A DNA stretch of 64,000 nucleotides from Hydrogenophaga sp. BPS33 (GCF_009859475.1 NZ_CP044549.1:1550001-1614000), one strand, 5' to 3'; positions 49,480 through 58,788 are shown, numbered from the stretch's first letter. The notes: a model not told the origin generated them from the sequence alone. Translations and numbers: made by a program.

Positions 49480-50328
49480 GGAGGGCACCTTCCTGAAAAT
49501 TGATGTTTCGATGCTCGCACCAAGCCGCAGCAGAGTCCCCTCAGAATCTGCAAGACGCGTAAGGGGGTGTGCACTTTGCGGCAGACGCATGTGGCCGAGA
49601 ATGTGCTGATCCAAGCTCACCGTCCGGGTGTCGGCTCATTGTTCACTACCGTGGCGAATCTCAGGATGAGGTCGTCAACCTGTGCCGGGTTGGTACCCCG
49701 CACGTACGAAGCGCCGCATAGTGTTCGGATCTGGGGGCTATTGGCGAGAGCGTCCACTGTGGCCCGCAGGCACGCTCGCCTTTCAGCACCACTGTGACTT
49801 GCATGAGCGCAGGCACGGCAGGCAGGTGTTCGAATCAGAGTGCTTATTCGTTAAGCACTCTGATCCGAACTCTTGTGCGGCGGTAAGCGCAACATTGAGA
49901 AAGCACGTGCAACTTTGGGCTGGCTACCGCAAGATTTTTGGGCATCTGTTTTCCTCGCTGCAGTCATCCGCTCTGCGGCACAGAGGGCACGTCAACAACG
50001 ACCTGAAGACTCGTGAATTCTTGATTGAGATTTCGAAGATGGTTCGGCTCTGAACACTTGTGCGACATAACGGTTCGGATCTGGCCGCTCACGCATGTTG
50101 GCAGCGTTCGCGGGGCCTCAAGTAGGGATTCAGCTCGGACTTGCATGGCTGCTTAACGGGGAGGGCGCTGGCTCCGCCGGCGACCTCCAGTGCTTCAAGT
50201 CGCGCTCAGCAAAGTCACGACACGGCTCAAGTGATCAAATCTGATCAGAAAAAGCTTGACGTCGAGTACCGCTTTGATTGGTCGTGAGGGTGGAATAGGA
50301 AGGGTCTTCCAACAACAGGCCCGCCGCT
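49480..50328. other. Long stretch without a recognised gene, containing inverted and direct repeats
   Basis: About 850 bases. A 123-codon rightward frame (49682-50053) ends GHVNNDLKTREFLIEISKMVRL but matches no family that I know. The motif GTTCGGATCTGG occurs at 49723-49734 and 50073-50084, and related forms build the large hairpin at 49830-49868. The stretch looks like old mobile-element ends. Confidence 0.4.
49829..49868. repeat. Large imperfect inverted repeat (19-bp arms, 5-base loop)
   Basis: The core CAGAGTGCTTA (49836-49846), loop TTCGT, TAAGCACTCTG (49852-49862) is perfect. Extending outward, GTTCGAAT on the left faces ATCCGAAC on the right with one mismatch. It would form a stable cruciform or RNA hairpin. 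There is no T run, so it is not a classic terminator. Confidence 0.6.
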
Positions 50329-50850
50329 ATGACCCCTTCTGCAATCCATTCCATCCAGCGCGATGTGCAACGCCTGGGCATCAAGCTCTCGGAAGCGCGA
50401 CGACGCCGTCGCATGTCTCAACGTGCCATGGCCGACCAGACCGGTATGTCCCTTAGCACCGTGCGGCGCCTGGAGCGCGGCGAACCCGGAGTTGCCATCC
50501 ACGCGCTGTTGAGCGGGTTCAAGGTATTGGAGATCCTGGATGCCTGCATCGGGCTTTTGAGCCTGGGCGAGGACGACGTTGATCAGGGTCGGGCGGCCGA
50601 GCTGCTGCCAAAGCGCGTGCGCCAGCCCAAGGCCGGTCGCGACATCTCAGCGCCGATGCGCCGCGGGTCATTTGATGTGGGTTCTCCGGCGCCTGCGGCC
50701 GAATTCGGCGCTGGCGTCGCCCAGCCGACTGAAGCCATTTCGCTTCAGCCACAGTTGCCTGTTGACGAGCCGAAGAAACAGGGCAGGGTGGCTGTTGTTA
50801 AACCGCGGCAAAGCCACTCTCAAGGGCAGATCGATCTTTTCTCGCTTTGA
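50329..50850 (+). CDS. HipB-like helix-turn-helix regulator
   Basis: 173 residues. HTH at about residues 10-70: IQRDVQRLGIKLSEARRRRRMSQRAMADQTGMSLSTVRRLERGEPGVAIHALLSGFKVLEILDACIGLL, the form of regulators that precede HipA kinases. The C-terminal 90 residues are low-complexity and Pro/Gln-rich (APAAEFGAGVAQPTEAISLQPQLPVDEPKKQG). No hipA follows: the next gene is a convergent MFS transporter, so it is an orphan or the toxin was deleted. Confidence 0.8.
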   Translation: MTPSAIHSIQRDVQRLGIKLSEARRRRRMSQRAMADQTGMSLSTVRRLERGEPGVAIHALLSGFKVLEILDACIGLLSLGEDDVDQGRAAELLPKRVRQPKAGRDISAPMRRGSFDVGSPAPAAEFGAGVAQPTEAISLQPQLPVDEPKKQGRVAVVKPRQSHSQGQIDLFSL

Positions 50851-51035
50851 AGAGTTCGGGTTGAAGGATCGCTTGTCATGGACTCAGTCCTTGCCGCTTT
50901 TTGATCGTCACTCCCGGATCCGCCAAGAACCGAGGGAGGAACCAAAAAAAAAAGAAATGAGCTTCGTTGGCGCGTACTGAGGTGCAGGTTGAACGAGGAC
51001 TGGGATGGACCAATGTCTTCCAATTTCGCGCCTTC

Positions 51036-52205
51036 TCACTTGTTCGGTGTTGACGAGCCAACAGCACGCGTACTCGAAAGCGCGACACATCCTCCGAGCG
51101 TCACAAGCGCGCCCGTCACCAGCACCGCACCACCGATGGTCACGAATCCCACGACAGCACCGTACACAACTGGTACGGCCACTGCCGAGGCGTTGACCAT
51201 CAGCAACCTCATGCCCATCGCATCCGTCTGCCTGTGTATGGGCGTGACCTCATGCAGCAAGATCATCACAGACGGCTGGACGCCTCCCAGGAGCAGGCCG
51301 ATGCCGAAGGAACACAGCCCCATTCCAAAGACGCCAGAGGTCAGCGGGTAAATGGCGAGCAGTGCGCCCGCAGTCATCAGCGCGCCGGAAATAAATACCC
51401 ATTCCTGCACGTACCTCGAGATGTACGGCACCAACAGGCGGCTAACCAAGGCTGCGCAGGAAAAAAGCCCCAGCACCATCGCAGTGGAAGAGGCGCTCAG
51501 ACCTCTCTCATAACCCATTACGGGAACCATAAAGATACAGAGATCCCAAGAGGCGGTCATCAGCCAGTTCAGCAGCAGGACACGCCGAAATCCGGAGATG
51601 CGCCACAACGACCACGTAGACCTTCGAGCCTCCTGGTCTGGCCGACGCGGCGACAGGTCCGTACGGACCGCCAGCGCACACAGGCCCATGCCAATCGGAG
51701 CAATCGCCAGAACCAGCAAGGCGACCCGGAAACCGTGTCCATCAATAATTACTCCAGTGATCATCGGACCGAGGAACTGAGAAATCGCGGGCGCAATGGC
51801 GAGCCACGCAATGGAATGCTTGCGCTCCATGACATCGCTTGCAACCCTGAGCACATGTCCCTGGATCGCCATGAGCGAGACGCCGACAGCGCCGCCGCTC
51901 ACGAACGCACTCACGCACAGCGCGGAAAACGAGGGCCGTGCCGCAGAAAGGCCGATGCTCGCGCAAGCGCCGACCGCGCAACACAAAAGCGTCAACCGCA
52001 GTCCGCGACGGTCGATGAAACGCGCCGCCGGCAACGCCATGAAGATCTGGGCCAACGCGAACAACGCCAACATTCCGCCGATCTCCGCAGTGCCGTATCC
52101 CATGCGCAACGCCAGCAGCGGCGCGGCCATGCGCAGCGCCGACATGGCTGCGTGCAGGCACATGAAGCCTGCAAGGAGGCGGACAAGCTCAGGGGTCCAC
52201 TTCAT
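51036..52205 (-). CDS. Major facilitator superfamily transporter
   Basis: 389 residues with 12 hydrophobic segments. MFS marks: LAQIFMALPAARFIDRRGLRLTLLC (loop 2-3 motif with D-R-R-G) and in the second half FSCAALVSRLLVPYISRYVQ. The first helix LAGFMCLHAAMSALRMAAPLLALRMGYG resembles drug or aromatic-acid efflux permeases. Substrate is unknown. No regulator or enzyme is coupled to it, and it is convergent with the HTH gene. Confidence 0.9.
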   Translation of the reverse strand: MKWTPELVRLLAGFMCLHAAMSALRMAAPLLALRMGYGTAEIGGMLALFALAQIFMALPAARFIDRRGLRLTLLCCAVGACASIGLSAARPSFSALCVSAFVSGGAVGVSLMAIQGHVLRVASDVMERKHSIAWLAIAPAISQFLGPMITGVIIDGHGFRVALLVLAIAPIGMGLCALAVRTDLSPRRPDQEARRSTWSLWRISGFRRVLLLNWLMTASWDLCIFMVPVMGYERGLSASSTAMVLGLFSCAALVSRLLVPYISRYVQEWVFISGALMTAGALLAIYPLTSGVFGMGLCSFGIGLLLGGVQPSVMILLHEVTPIHRQTDAMGMRLLMVNASAVAVPVVYGAVVGFVTIGGAVLVTGALVTLGGCVALSSTRAVGSSTPNK

Positions 52206-52572
52206 CGTCAGGTACTGGCATCCAAGCGCAGTGGCGAAAAGTTCATGACGACCACATGCGGTTGCACGACACGATGCGTTTTACGACCGTGATGTTCTGG
52301 TGTCGGAGCGCGATACGTCGCGGTGCGGCAACGCCAAGCGGTGGCGAATGCCTGTCAGCCGTGCTGTGTGGAGGAGGCATGTGGAGGCTTTCAATTGCAG
52401 TTCCGAACGCGCAAAACAAATTGTCTTTATAAAAGTTTATTGCTCTTGTACAAAAAAATTATACAGACCGGCCGAGGACATCAACGAGATTTTCTGGCTT
52501 GCGCAGTAGAAACCGACCGACAAAGCGTGGGGCGGTGGCCTAGACGAACGCCAGACCCGAAAGAAGATATTA
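52206..52572. other. Intergenic region between MFS and TauD genes
   Basis: About 370 bases, the right part AT-rich (for example TTATAAAAG and CTTGTACAAAAAAATTATACAG around 52430-52466). It could hold an additional promoter or binding site; no gene is seen. Confidence 0.35.
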
Positions 52573-52586
52573 TTGCGTATAGACAA
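52573..52586. promoter_or_regulatory. Operator copy A of the TTGYGTATAGACAA regulon
   Basis: TTGCGTATAGACAA, identical to the reverse complement of copy D at 60075-60088. It ends 12 bases before a -35 TTGACA, with which it shares exact spacing in copy D. See the other copies at 56447 and 60000. Confidence 0.75.
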
Positions 52587-52598
52587 CAATATTTGGTC

Positions 52599-52628
52599 TT
52601 GACAAAAAACGGACCGCTGGACTACGAT
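52599..52628 (+). promoter_or_regulatory. Promoter of the TauD/TfdA dioxygenase gene
   Basis: TTGACA at 52599-52604 matches the -35 consensus fully; TACGAT at 52623-52628 is a fair -10, 18 bases later. The start codon is at 52678, giving a leader of about 45 bases. The operator lies 12 bases upstream of the -35 element. Confidence 0.6.
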
Positions 52629-52677
52629 TGATCCCACGAGAAAAGCGCATCGCATTCCTTCAAGAAATCAGTCACTT

Positions 52678-53529
52678 ATGAAGCTCTCTTTCGAACCTCT
52701 TTTCCCTCTCTTTGGTGTGCGCGTGTCTGGTTTCGACCCGACGGTTCCCATGGACGCAGACACATCAGAAAAACTCCGCAACGCGTTGCGCGACCACCGG
52801 CTCCTTCTGATCCGCGGCTACGAACTGAGTGAGGACGATCAGGTTCGTCTGTCAACAGTTGCCGGCAGTCTCACGTACCGAAACTCGGGCAACTACACTG
52901 ATCCGGACAAGCGCTCCTCGCTCGTCTCAAACGCTCATGACGACGGTATGTTCGGATCGGGGGAGCTGTCCTTCCATTCCGACCTGAGCTTCACAGAGCA
53001 CATCCTCAAAGCCCGGTCGCTGAACGCGTTGCTGCTACCGCCTCCAACCGAGCTCGGCGGGGAAACGCTGTATGCAGATGTTGAGACCGCGTATGACGAT
53101 CTTGATGAGGGCATCAAACGGCGCGTGGAGGGCTTGCGGGCTCGATTTGCAGCGACCTACGAGCGCGCTGACGGGACTGAGGTGGTCGAATTTGTACGGC
53201 CACTTATCGGCACACACCCAGAGACGGGCCGGCGCTTCATCGCGGCAAGTCGCGCCGTGACGAAAGAAGTCGAAGGAATGGAAAGAAGCGAGTTCCGACC
53301 ACTTCTCAAACAGCTTTGGGAACACATGGAGCAGCCCAAGTACATCTATCGCCATCGATGGGAGCTCAACGATTGCCTGTTCTGGGACAACATTGGGTTG
53401 CAGCATGCGCGAACTCCCTTTGATCCGAATCTGAAGAGAGCGCTGCGGGCCGTCTCCATTGATGAATCATCGGTTGCTGCAAGCTACGCAGCGGCAGTCA
53501 ACAAAGTTTCCGCTCAGGCTGGTGCCTGA
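52678..53529 (+). CDS. TauD/TfdA family Fe(II)/2-oxoglutarate-dependent dioxygenase
   Basis: 283 residues. The iron facial triad is visible: HSDLSF (His-x-Asp, about residues 100-102) and the distal His in LQHARTPFDPNLKRALRAVSI, with the 2-oxoglutarate-binding Arg in KRALRAV. The N-terminus LSFEPLFPLFGVRVSGFDPTVPMD is typical. TauD-type enzymes oxidise sulfonates, chlorophenoxy acids or other small acids and release aldehydes. It heads the second catabolic region and is preceded by operator A and a good promoter. Confidence 0.93.
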   Translation: MKLSFEPLFPLFGVRVSGFDPTVPMDADTSEKLRNALRDHRLLLIRGYELSEDDQVRLSTVAGSLTYRNSGNYTDPDKRSSLVSNAHDDGMFGSGELSFHSDLSFTEHILKARSLNALLLPPPTELGGETLYADVETAYDDLDEGIKRRVEGLRARFAATYERADGTEVVEFVRPLIGTHPETGRRFIAASRAVTKEVEGMERSEFRPLLKQLWEHMEQPKYIYRHRWELNDCLFWDNIGLQHARTPFDPNLKRALRAVSIDESSVAASYAAAVNKVSAQAGA

Positions 53530-53621
53530 CGACGGATCAGGTCGCTGTGGTGCACAACGGCTCGTCCGCTAGATCTTCCGATAGCAGTGCTCGATAAGCC
53601 AGCCCAAAGAGGAGACATCCC

Positions 53622-54620
53622 ATGGCAACCCTATCTACTATCGCAAAGCTCTTACTTGCAGCTTTGATGGCACCGTGGATCGCTGCTGGCTCTCTGCACG
53701 CGCAGGAGAACTATCCAACAAAGCACATTCAGTTCATCTCCCCGATGACGGCGGGCGGCCCTGGGGATGCACTCTCGCGAGCTGTGGCGACGAGCTTGTC
53801 AGCGCGGCTGCATGTGCCCGTGATTGTTCAGAATGTGCCCGGCGCGGGGTCGGCGATCGGTACCGGCACGCTCGCACGATCCGCACCCGACGGCTACACA
53901 TTGGGGTTGAGCACGGCTGGCACCTTCTCCATCAATCCTTTCCTGTATTCAAAGCTTCCTTACAATGAGGAGAAAGACTTCGCGCCCATATCGCCACTGG
54001 TGTCGTAGGCGAACGTGTTGGTGTGTCATCCAAGCGTGCAAGCCGACAACTTGGCTCAACTCCTGGCCTTTGCCAAGGCGAATCCCAACAAGGTGACGCT
54101 CGGCTCTGGGGGCGTTGGGACGACAGCGCACCTGGCCATGGAGGCGATCAAACATCTTTCAAATGCGCCCATCCTCCATGTGCCCTACAAGAGCGGTGCT
54201 CCGGCGATGACAGATCTTTTGGGCGGCAATGTCTCTTGCATGATCGACGCGCTGGGAACTTCTTTGCCGCGCGTACAAAACGGTAGTCTGAAATCGCTTG
54301 CGGTCACAGGCGCGAAGCGGGGCCCGCTACTGCCGAAGGTGCCGACCGTGGCGGAGTCTGGTCTTCCTGGATTTGAAGAGTTTTCAGGGAAGTACTGGAT
54401 GGGCATCATGGCGCCGGCTGGTACGCCTCAACCCATTTTGGACAAGCTGAATGCGGTGGTGCAAGAGATATTGCGTGACGACGCGGCGCTGCGTCAGAGA
54501 TTGGACGCACTCGGCTTAGATCCGCTGCCTATGTCGGCTTCGCAGTTTTCCGGATTTCTGAAGGTGGACCGCGATAGCTGGGGTCGTATTGTGAAAATGA
54601 CCGGAGCGAAGGCCGACTAA
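53622..54620 (+). pseudogene. Bug-family binding protein with an in-frame amber stop
   Basis: Signal peptide and first half are intact (53622-54005; ENYPTKHIQFISPMTAGGPGDALSRAV, DGYTLGLSTAGTFSINPFLYSKLPYNEEKDFAPISPLVS). A TAG at 54006-54008 interrupts the frame, and the same frame then continues ANVLVCHPSVQADNLAQLLAFAKANP to the normal end at 54620. The paralogue at 61614 has SPVASYVNAVVCHPKV at this place, so the stop replaces a Tyr codon. No other damage is seen, which implies a recent mutation (or a sequencing error, or readthrough). It would follow the dioxygenase in one operon. Confidence 0.85.
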
Positions 54621-54950
54621 AGGACCGGGCGCTCTGCGCTTGCGGACAGCGTGCGGTGGAGTTGCATTTGTGCCCTGCGATTTAGCGGGCTCGCGATTGG
54701 AAAGCCTGGTGTTGTGACCAGGTCAGTCGATTCCAGGTTTACAAACTACAAGGAGCGCAGGAGATGAACGCAACTGATAAACGTGCAATGGTTCGAAACA
54801 CATTGCGAACGCTCGCCAACGCTGTCGCGGTGACCGCAGCACTGGTGACGGGAGCGGCTGCCCAGTCTTACCCATCTAAGCGCTTGACGATCATCGTTCC
54901 CTACGCGCCTGGAGGCCAGTTCGACTTCGTCGGGCGCAAACTTGCCCAAC

Positions 54951-55437
54951 TGTTGAGTTCCACTGATCTCTGACCCGAGATTTCCATCGAATGCTGACCC
55001 ACCCGCTTGTGTGAGCAAAGCAGCTCACGTTGTGGATAAGTGCTTCGTTTTCTCCTTTTCGGACTTGGGTGTGTGGAGCTGCAGCAAAGTGCGCCGCTGT
55101 TTGCGCGACTTTGTTGCCTCGATCGATAGCCAGGTTGAAAGTTTGTCGGCGTATGGATCGAGCTTGCTGGAGCTCGCACGCCTGGCGTAGCGGGGCTCTT
55201 CATCGCCCGCCCGCAGGTACTTCTTAACGGTGTTGCGAGCCAGGCCTGTACGCCTGGAGATCTCGCGAATGGACATCTGCTCGCGCAGTGCCCAGCGTCT
55301 TATGACACTCAGTGTCGCCACGTCTATCACTCCTGAAATCTCCTGCTGCTAAAAGCAGCAGGATAGGGTTCTTACGTGGGTCAGCTTTCAATGGAAATTG
55401 ATGCTCTAACTGGGTCAGTTTTCAGTGGAAGACAACA
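54951..55437. mobile_element. IS21-family derivative, internally deleted (487 bp)
   Basis: Both ends are present: the left begins TGTTGAGTTCCACTGA and the right, read inward, TGTTGTCTTCCACTGA; each has a second subterminal CTGACCC block near 20 and 50-60 bases in, as IS21 elements do. The element is flanked by CCCAAC direct repeats (54945-54950 and 55438-55443). Full IS21 elements are about 2-2.5 kb with istA and istB; here only a 5' piece of istA remains, so mobility would require transposase from another copy. Confidence 0.92.
55025..55330 (-). pseudogene. istA: istA transposase, 5' fragment within the IS21 derivative
   Basis: Leftward from ATG 55330: IDVATLSVIRRWALREQMSIREISRRTGLARNTVKKYLRAGDEEPRYARRASSSKLDPYADKLSTWL, the N-terminal HTH of IS21 IstA. 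After LSIEATKSRKQRRTLLQL the frame passes to unrelated sequence (HTPKSEKEKTKHLSTT) and stops at 55025. The DDE domain and istB are missing. Confidence 0.92.
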
Positions 55438-56252
55438 CCCAACCCCTCAGCGAAAGGATTGGACACCCCGTGGTGGTCGAAAACCGCGCAAGTGTGACCG
55501 GGAACGTCGGGGTGGGCGCAGGAGTTCGGGCACCAGCAGATGGCTATACCGTCACGATGATCTCCAATCAGAACATCGTTGCCAATCTTGCTGAGGCGCA
55601 GCCCACATTCAGCATTGCCAAAGATCTAGAGCCCGTCACGCTTCTTGCGGAGTACTACACGGCATTGCTTGTCAAGTCTTCGCTCCCTGTCACAAACATG
55701 GCAGAGCTCATCGCGCTCATCAAGTCGCAGCCAGGGAAGATCACCCTGGGTAGTGGTGGCATCGGGTCTTCGGGCCACGTCGCAATGGGCTTGCTCACAC
55801 AAAAGACCGGTGCGGAAGTGCTTCACGTGCCCTATAAAGGTGAGGGGCCCTTGATCGCAGCTTTGTTGGGTGGTGAAGTGGATATGGCTTTCATCACGCT
55901 ATCAGGTGCCGTGGCGCAGCTGAAAACGGGCAGGGTTAAGGGCCTTGGTATCACATCTGCCAAACGCGTGGCGGCGCTTCCCGATATGCCGACCATCGCC
56001 GAGACCGTCCCCGGGTTTTTCCATGCCGCGTGGTTAGGAATGTCGGTTCCGATTGGCACACCACGGGATCACATTGCGTTCCTGTCCAAGGAGCTGACGG
56101 CAATCCTTCAAACGGCGGATGTGCATCAGACATTGACGAGCCGCAGCTACGAGATCATCGGCAGCACGCCCGAGCAGTTCCGTCAGAAGATTCAGTCTGA
56201 GACTGAAGTTCTGGGCAAACTGGCGAAACAACTCAACCTCAAGAACGAGTAA

Positions 56253-56551
56253 GGCTGGCGGGTTGCAAAGGAGCCTTGAGCGGAAGTACAAGCTGAACCG
56301 CCCCGGGGAGGTTCACATGTTTGTTTCAAGTTGGAGATGTGTGGGTCAGCGAGTGAGCAGTCATCAAGGAAGGTTGAAGTTTCTTGACGAACTGTGAACG
56401 GGATCATCATAATGAGCAAACTGGAGATTGTCAATAACACAAAACATTGTGCATAGACAAAAAGTAAATCGACGCTGTAGCGACTTCGACAAGGAGTTTC
56501 CCGCTCGCTATTGAAAGAGCTGCGCGTGCGCGTGGTATCTCCGCTCGCGTC
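56253..56551. other. Convergent intergenic region with orphan operator B
   Basis: About 300 bases between the ends of the split Bug gene and the leftward reductase gene. It contains the operator copy at 56447 and an AAGGAG sequence at about 56492 followed by no gene, as if the gene once behind this promoter had been deleted. Confidence 0.5.
56447..56460. promoter_or_regulatory. Operator copy B (TTGTGCATAGACAA)
   Basis: Matches the regulon consensus at all but one or two positions. It lies between two convergent genes, so it is not in front of any present start codon. No TTGACA is found 12 bases further; the best element there is TCGACG. Confidence 0.6.
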
Positions 56552-57523
56552 TCAAAGATCCAGAACCAGCAGAGGCGTCAAGGAGCGAGAGCAGCAGGGC
56601 GTGAACTGGTCGTTTGCGGCTTGCTCTTCGGGACTGAAGTACATGTCTCGATGATCGGGTGTGCCTTCGAGAACCCGCGTGATACAGGTCCCGCAGATTC
56701 CTTGCATGCAGGAAGTACCCACATCGACGCCAGCCTCTGCCAAGGCTTCCGTGACGGTCTGTTCGGCTCGAACCGGGATGACCCGCCCAGAGCTAGCCAG
56801 TTTGACCTGGAAGCTCCCATCGTCTTCGCGAGGGGCGGCCGCATCCGAAGCGAAGAATTCGTAGTGCAACTGGTCCTCTGGCCAGCCGTTCTCTCGCGCA
56901 GTGTCGAGGACTGCATTCATGAAACCTTTGGGACCGCACACGTAGACGTGCGTGCCGGCCTTGGGCGTCTTCAGCAGTGCCGGGATGTCCAACTTGTCTT
57001 CCTCAGGGCCGTTGTCGAAATGGAACCGCACTTTGTCGGCGAACCCCGATTGTTGAACGCGCGGCACAAAAGCAGCGCGCTCGGGCGAGCGAGCGCAGTA
57101 GTGCATCTCAAATTCACTGTCGATGCTGGCCAGCCGCTCTGCCATGCAAAGAATGGGGGTCACTCCAATGCCACCCGCGAGGAGGAGATGTTGCTGAGCG
57201 CCGCTGGCCAGGTGGAAGTGATTCCGTGGCGCACTGATGCGTATCGTGTCACCCGCCTTCACGCGTTCGTGCATCTTGACCGATCCTCCGCGACCTGCAG
57301 AGTCCTTTAGAACGGCAATCTGATAGCGGTGGTTTTCGGAAGGGTCGTTGCAGAGCGAGTACTGCCGCGTGGTGCCGTCGACCGTGACGTCGACGTGCGA
57401 TCCTGCCGAGAATGGCGGCAGCGAGGCCCCGTCTTCCGCCACCAGTTCAAACATGCATATGTCGACTGCCACGAGCGCTATCGAGGCAACTCGCACGTTG
57501 ATTTCGTTTTGAAACGTATTCAT
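56552..57523 (-). CDS. Oxygenase reductase (phthalate dioxygenase reductase/VanB family)
   Basis: 323 residues. Domain order as in the 40777 gene: flavin domain with RQYSLCNDPSE, NAD domain with LLAGGIGVTPILCMAERL and HVYVCGPKGFM, and C-terminal [2Fe-2S] domain with GTSCMQGICGTCITRV...C (Cys ligands CxxxxCxxC...C). It probably serves the Rieske oxygenase that begins at 63586, which lies at the far end of the region on the other strand. It follows the acyl-CoA dehydrogenase genes on the leftward strand. Confidence 0.94.
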   Translation of the reverse strand: MNTFQNEINVRVASIALVAVDICMFELVAEDGASLPPFSAGSHVDVTVDGTTRQYSLCNDPSENHRYQIAVLKDSAGRGGSVKMHERVKAGDTIRISAPRNHFHLASGAQQHLLLAGGIGVTPILCMAERLASIDSEFEMHYCARSPERAAFVPRVQQSGFADKVRFHFDNGPEEDKLDIPALLKTPKAGTHVYVCGPKGFMNAVLDTARENGWPEDQLHYEFFASDAAAPREDDGSFQVKLASSGRVIPVRAEQTVTEALAEAGVDVGTSCMQGICGTCITRVLEGTPDHRDMYFSPEEQAANDQFTPCCSRSLTPLLVLDL

Positions 57524-57657
57524 GGGATCCCTGGAATCAAAAAGAAGGGGTGTCGCTGACGCGCGTCTCCAACCTCGCGACCACCCGCCTCTTCAAAGTG
57601 ATTTTGGTGAAAGGGCGCAATGTCATTGCCGCGGGGTTTGCTTTCAACCCACCATTG

Positions 57658-58788
57658 TTATTCAGACAGTTGTGGATCGGTGGCGGAGAACCGCTGCAAG
57701 TGCCAGGCTGAATCTCCCAACAGCAGGTCGATGCAGAGAAGTCGCTTGAAGTAGTGCCCAACCAGCAGTTCATCGGTGACGCCGATGCCACCATGCAGCT
57801 GCACGGCGTTTTCCCCGACGAAGCGACCTGCCTGGCCCGCCTGGATCTTGGCCGCCTCGGCCAGCCTTGAGGCGTGGGGCGATCCGGCGTCGAGCGTATT
57901 TGCTGCCATCAACACCAACGACCGCGTCTGTTCGGTGGCCATCAGCATGTCCGCCACACGGTGGCGCAGCGCCTGAAACTCGGAGAGAGGCTTGCCGAAC
58001 TGCTTGCGCGTCTTGAGATATTCCACCGTGCTACGCAGCACGGCGGACATCGCTCCAACTGACTCGGCTGCAAGTGCGACCATCGCATGATCCATCGCCT
58101 GCTGAATGGCGGGAAAGACCAAAACGTCTGCATTGAGCCGCTCTCCGTCCGCTGCACGGACGTTGGAGAAAACATAGTCGCTACAGTGACGCTCATCGAG
58201 GGAGATGGCGTCGTGGCGCTCGACACCCTCAGCATGGGCGTTTATGCAAAAAATAGCGTGGTCGGCGTCTTCGGTGCGAGCCAGCACCAGAAGTCGCTGC
58301 GCGACTGCCCCATCCAGCACGGCAATTTTTTTCCCGCTGATTCGCCAGCCTTCGCCGTCCTGGCGAGCTTCGCAGCCTGGATGTGTCCAGTCATGGCCCG
58401 CCCCTGGCTCCGTAAGAGCGACGGCGAGGCGCAAGCTACCGTCAGCTATGTCGGGCAGCCATTGTTGCTGCTGCTGGAGCGTCGCCGCCGCCATCAGGAT
58501 CCGCGCACCGAATACCGCGGTACTCCAATAGGGTTCCAGGAGCAGTGCGCTACCGACCCCTTCCATGATGATGGCCGTTTCGCGCGCACCGAGTTCCATC
58601 CCACCGAACTGTTCTGGAAGCGCCGCCCCCAACCAGCCCATTTCCGCCATCCGGGCCCATGTTTCTTCCCGGAATGCGCCCTGCTCGCGCGCCGCGCTAC
58701 GCCAACTCTCGATGCCTTGATGGTCCTGCGCGAAGCGCTGGACGCTGTTTTCCAGTTGTTGCTGGAGTTCGTTTAGTCTGAACTGCAT
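57658..58788 (-). CDS. Acyl-CoA dehydrogenase (second of a pair)
   Basis: 376 residues. Marks: GLGAALPEQFGGMELGARETAIIMEGVGSALLLEPYW in the N-terminal domain, VALTEPGAGHDWTHPG-like substrate loop, and the C-terminal FLAD-binding helical domain with LKTRKQFGKPLSEFQALRHRVADMLMATEQTRSLVLMAAN and QLHGGIGVTDELLVGHYFKRL. The canonical catalytic Glu in the C-terminal part is not clearly placed (GGIGVTDE). Together with the next gene it forms a tandem pair like heteromeric ACADs of steroid or cyclic-acid degradation, in which one subunit has lost the base. Confidence 0.9.
   Translation of the reverse strand: MQFRLNELQQQLENSVQRFAQDHQGIESWRSAAREQGAFREETWARMAEMGWLGAALPEQFGGMELGARETAIIMEGVGSALLLEPYWSTAVFGARILMAAATLQQQQQWLPDIADGSLRLAVALTEPGAGHDWTHPGCEARQDGEGWRISGKKIAVLDGAVAQRLLVLARTEDADHAIFCINAHAEGVERHDAISLDERHCSDYVFSNVRAADGERLNADVLVFPAIQQAMDHAMVALAAESVGAMSAVLRSTVEYLKTRKQFGKPLSEFQALRHRVADMLMATEQTRSLVLMAANTLDAGSPHASRLAEAAKIQAGQAGRFVGENAVQLHGGIGVTDELLVGHYFKRLLCIDLLLGDSAWHLQRFSATDPQLSE

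Larger units (their letters stand above)
54764..56252 (+). pseudogene. Bug-family binding protein gene split by an IS21-derived element
   Basis: The 5' exon (54764-54950) encodes the signal peptide and SYPSKRLTIIVPYAPGGQFDFVGRKLAQ. The 3' part (from 55444) continues PLSERIGHPVVVENRASVTGNVGVGAGVRAPADGYTVTMIS to NLKNE at 56252. Removing 54951-55443 (the element and one copy of its 6-bp target repeat) joins the halves in frame as KLAQ-PLSERIG, the expected Bug sequence, so the gene was intact before the insertion. In the present form the frame stops at 54973. An ATG at 55425 inside the element's end could start a product lacking the signal peptide, which would not be exported. Confidence 0.95.

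Noticed and set aside
52425..52466. A fifth operator copy near TTGTCTTTATAAAAG
   Set aside because: Only the left half matches the consensus; the right half is absent.
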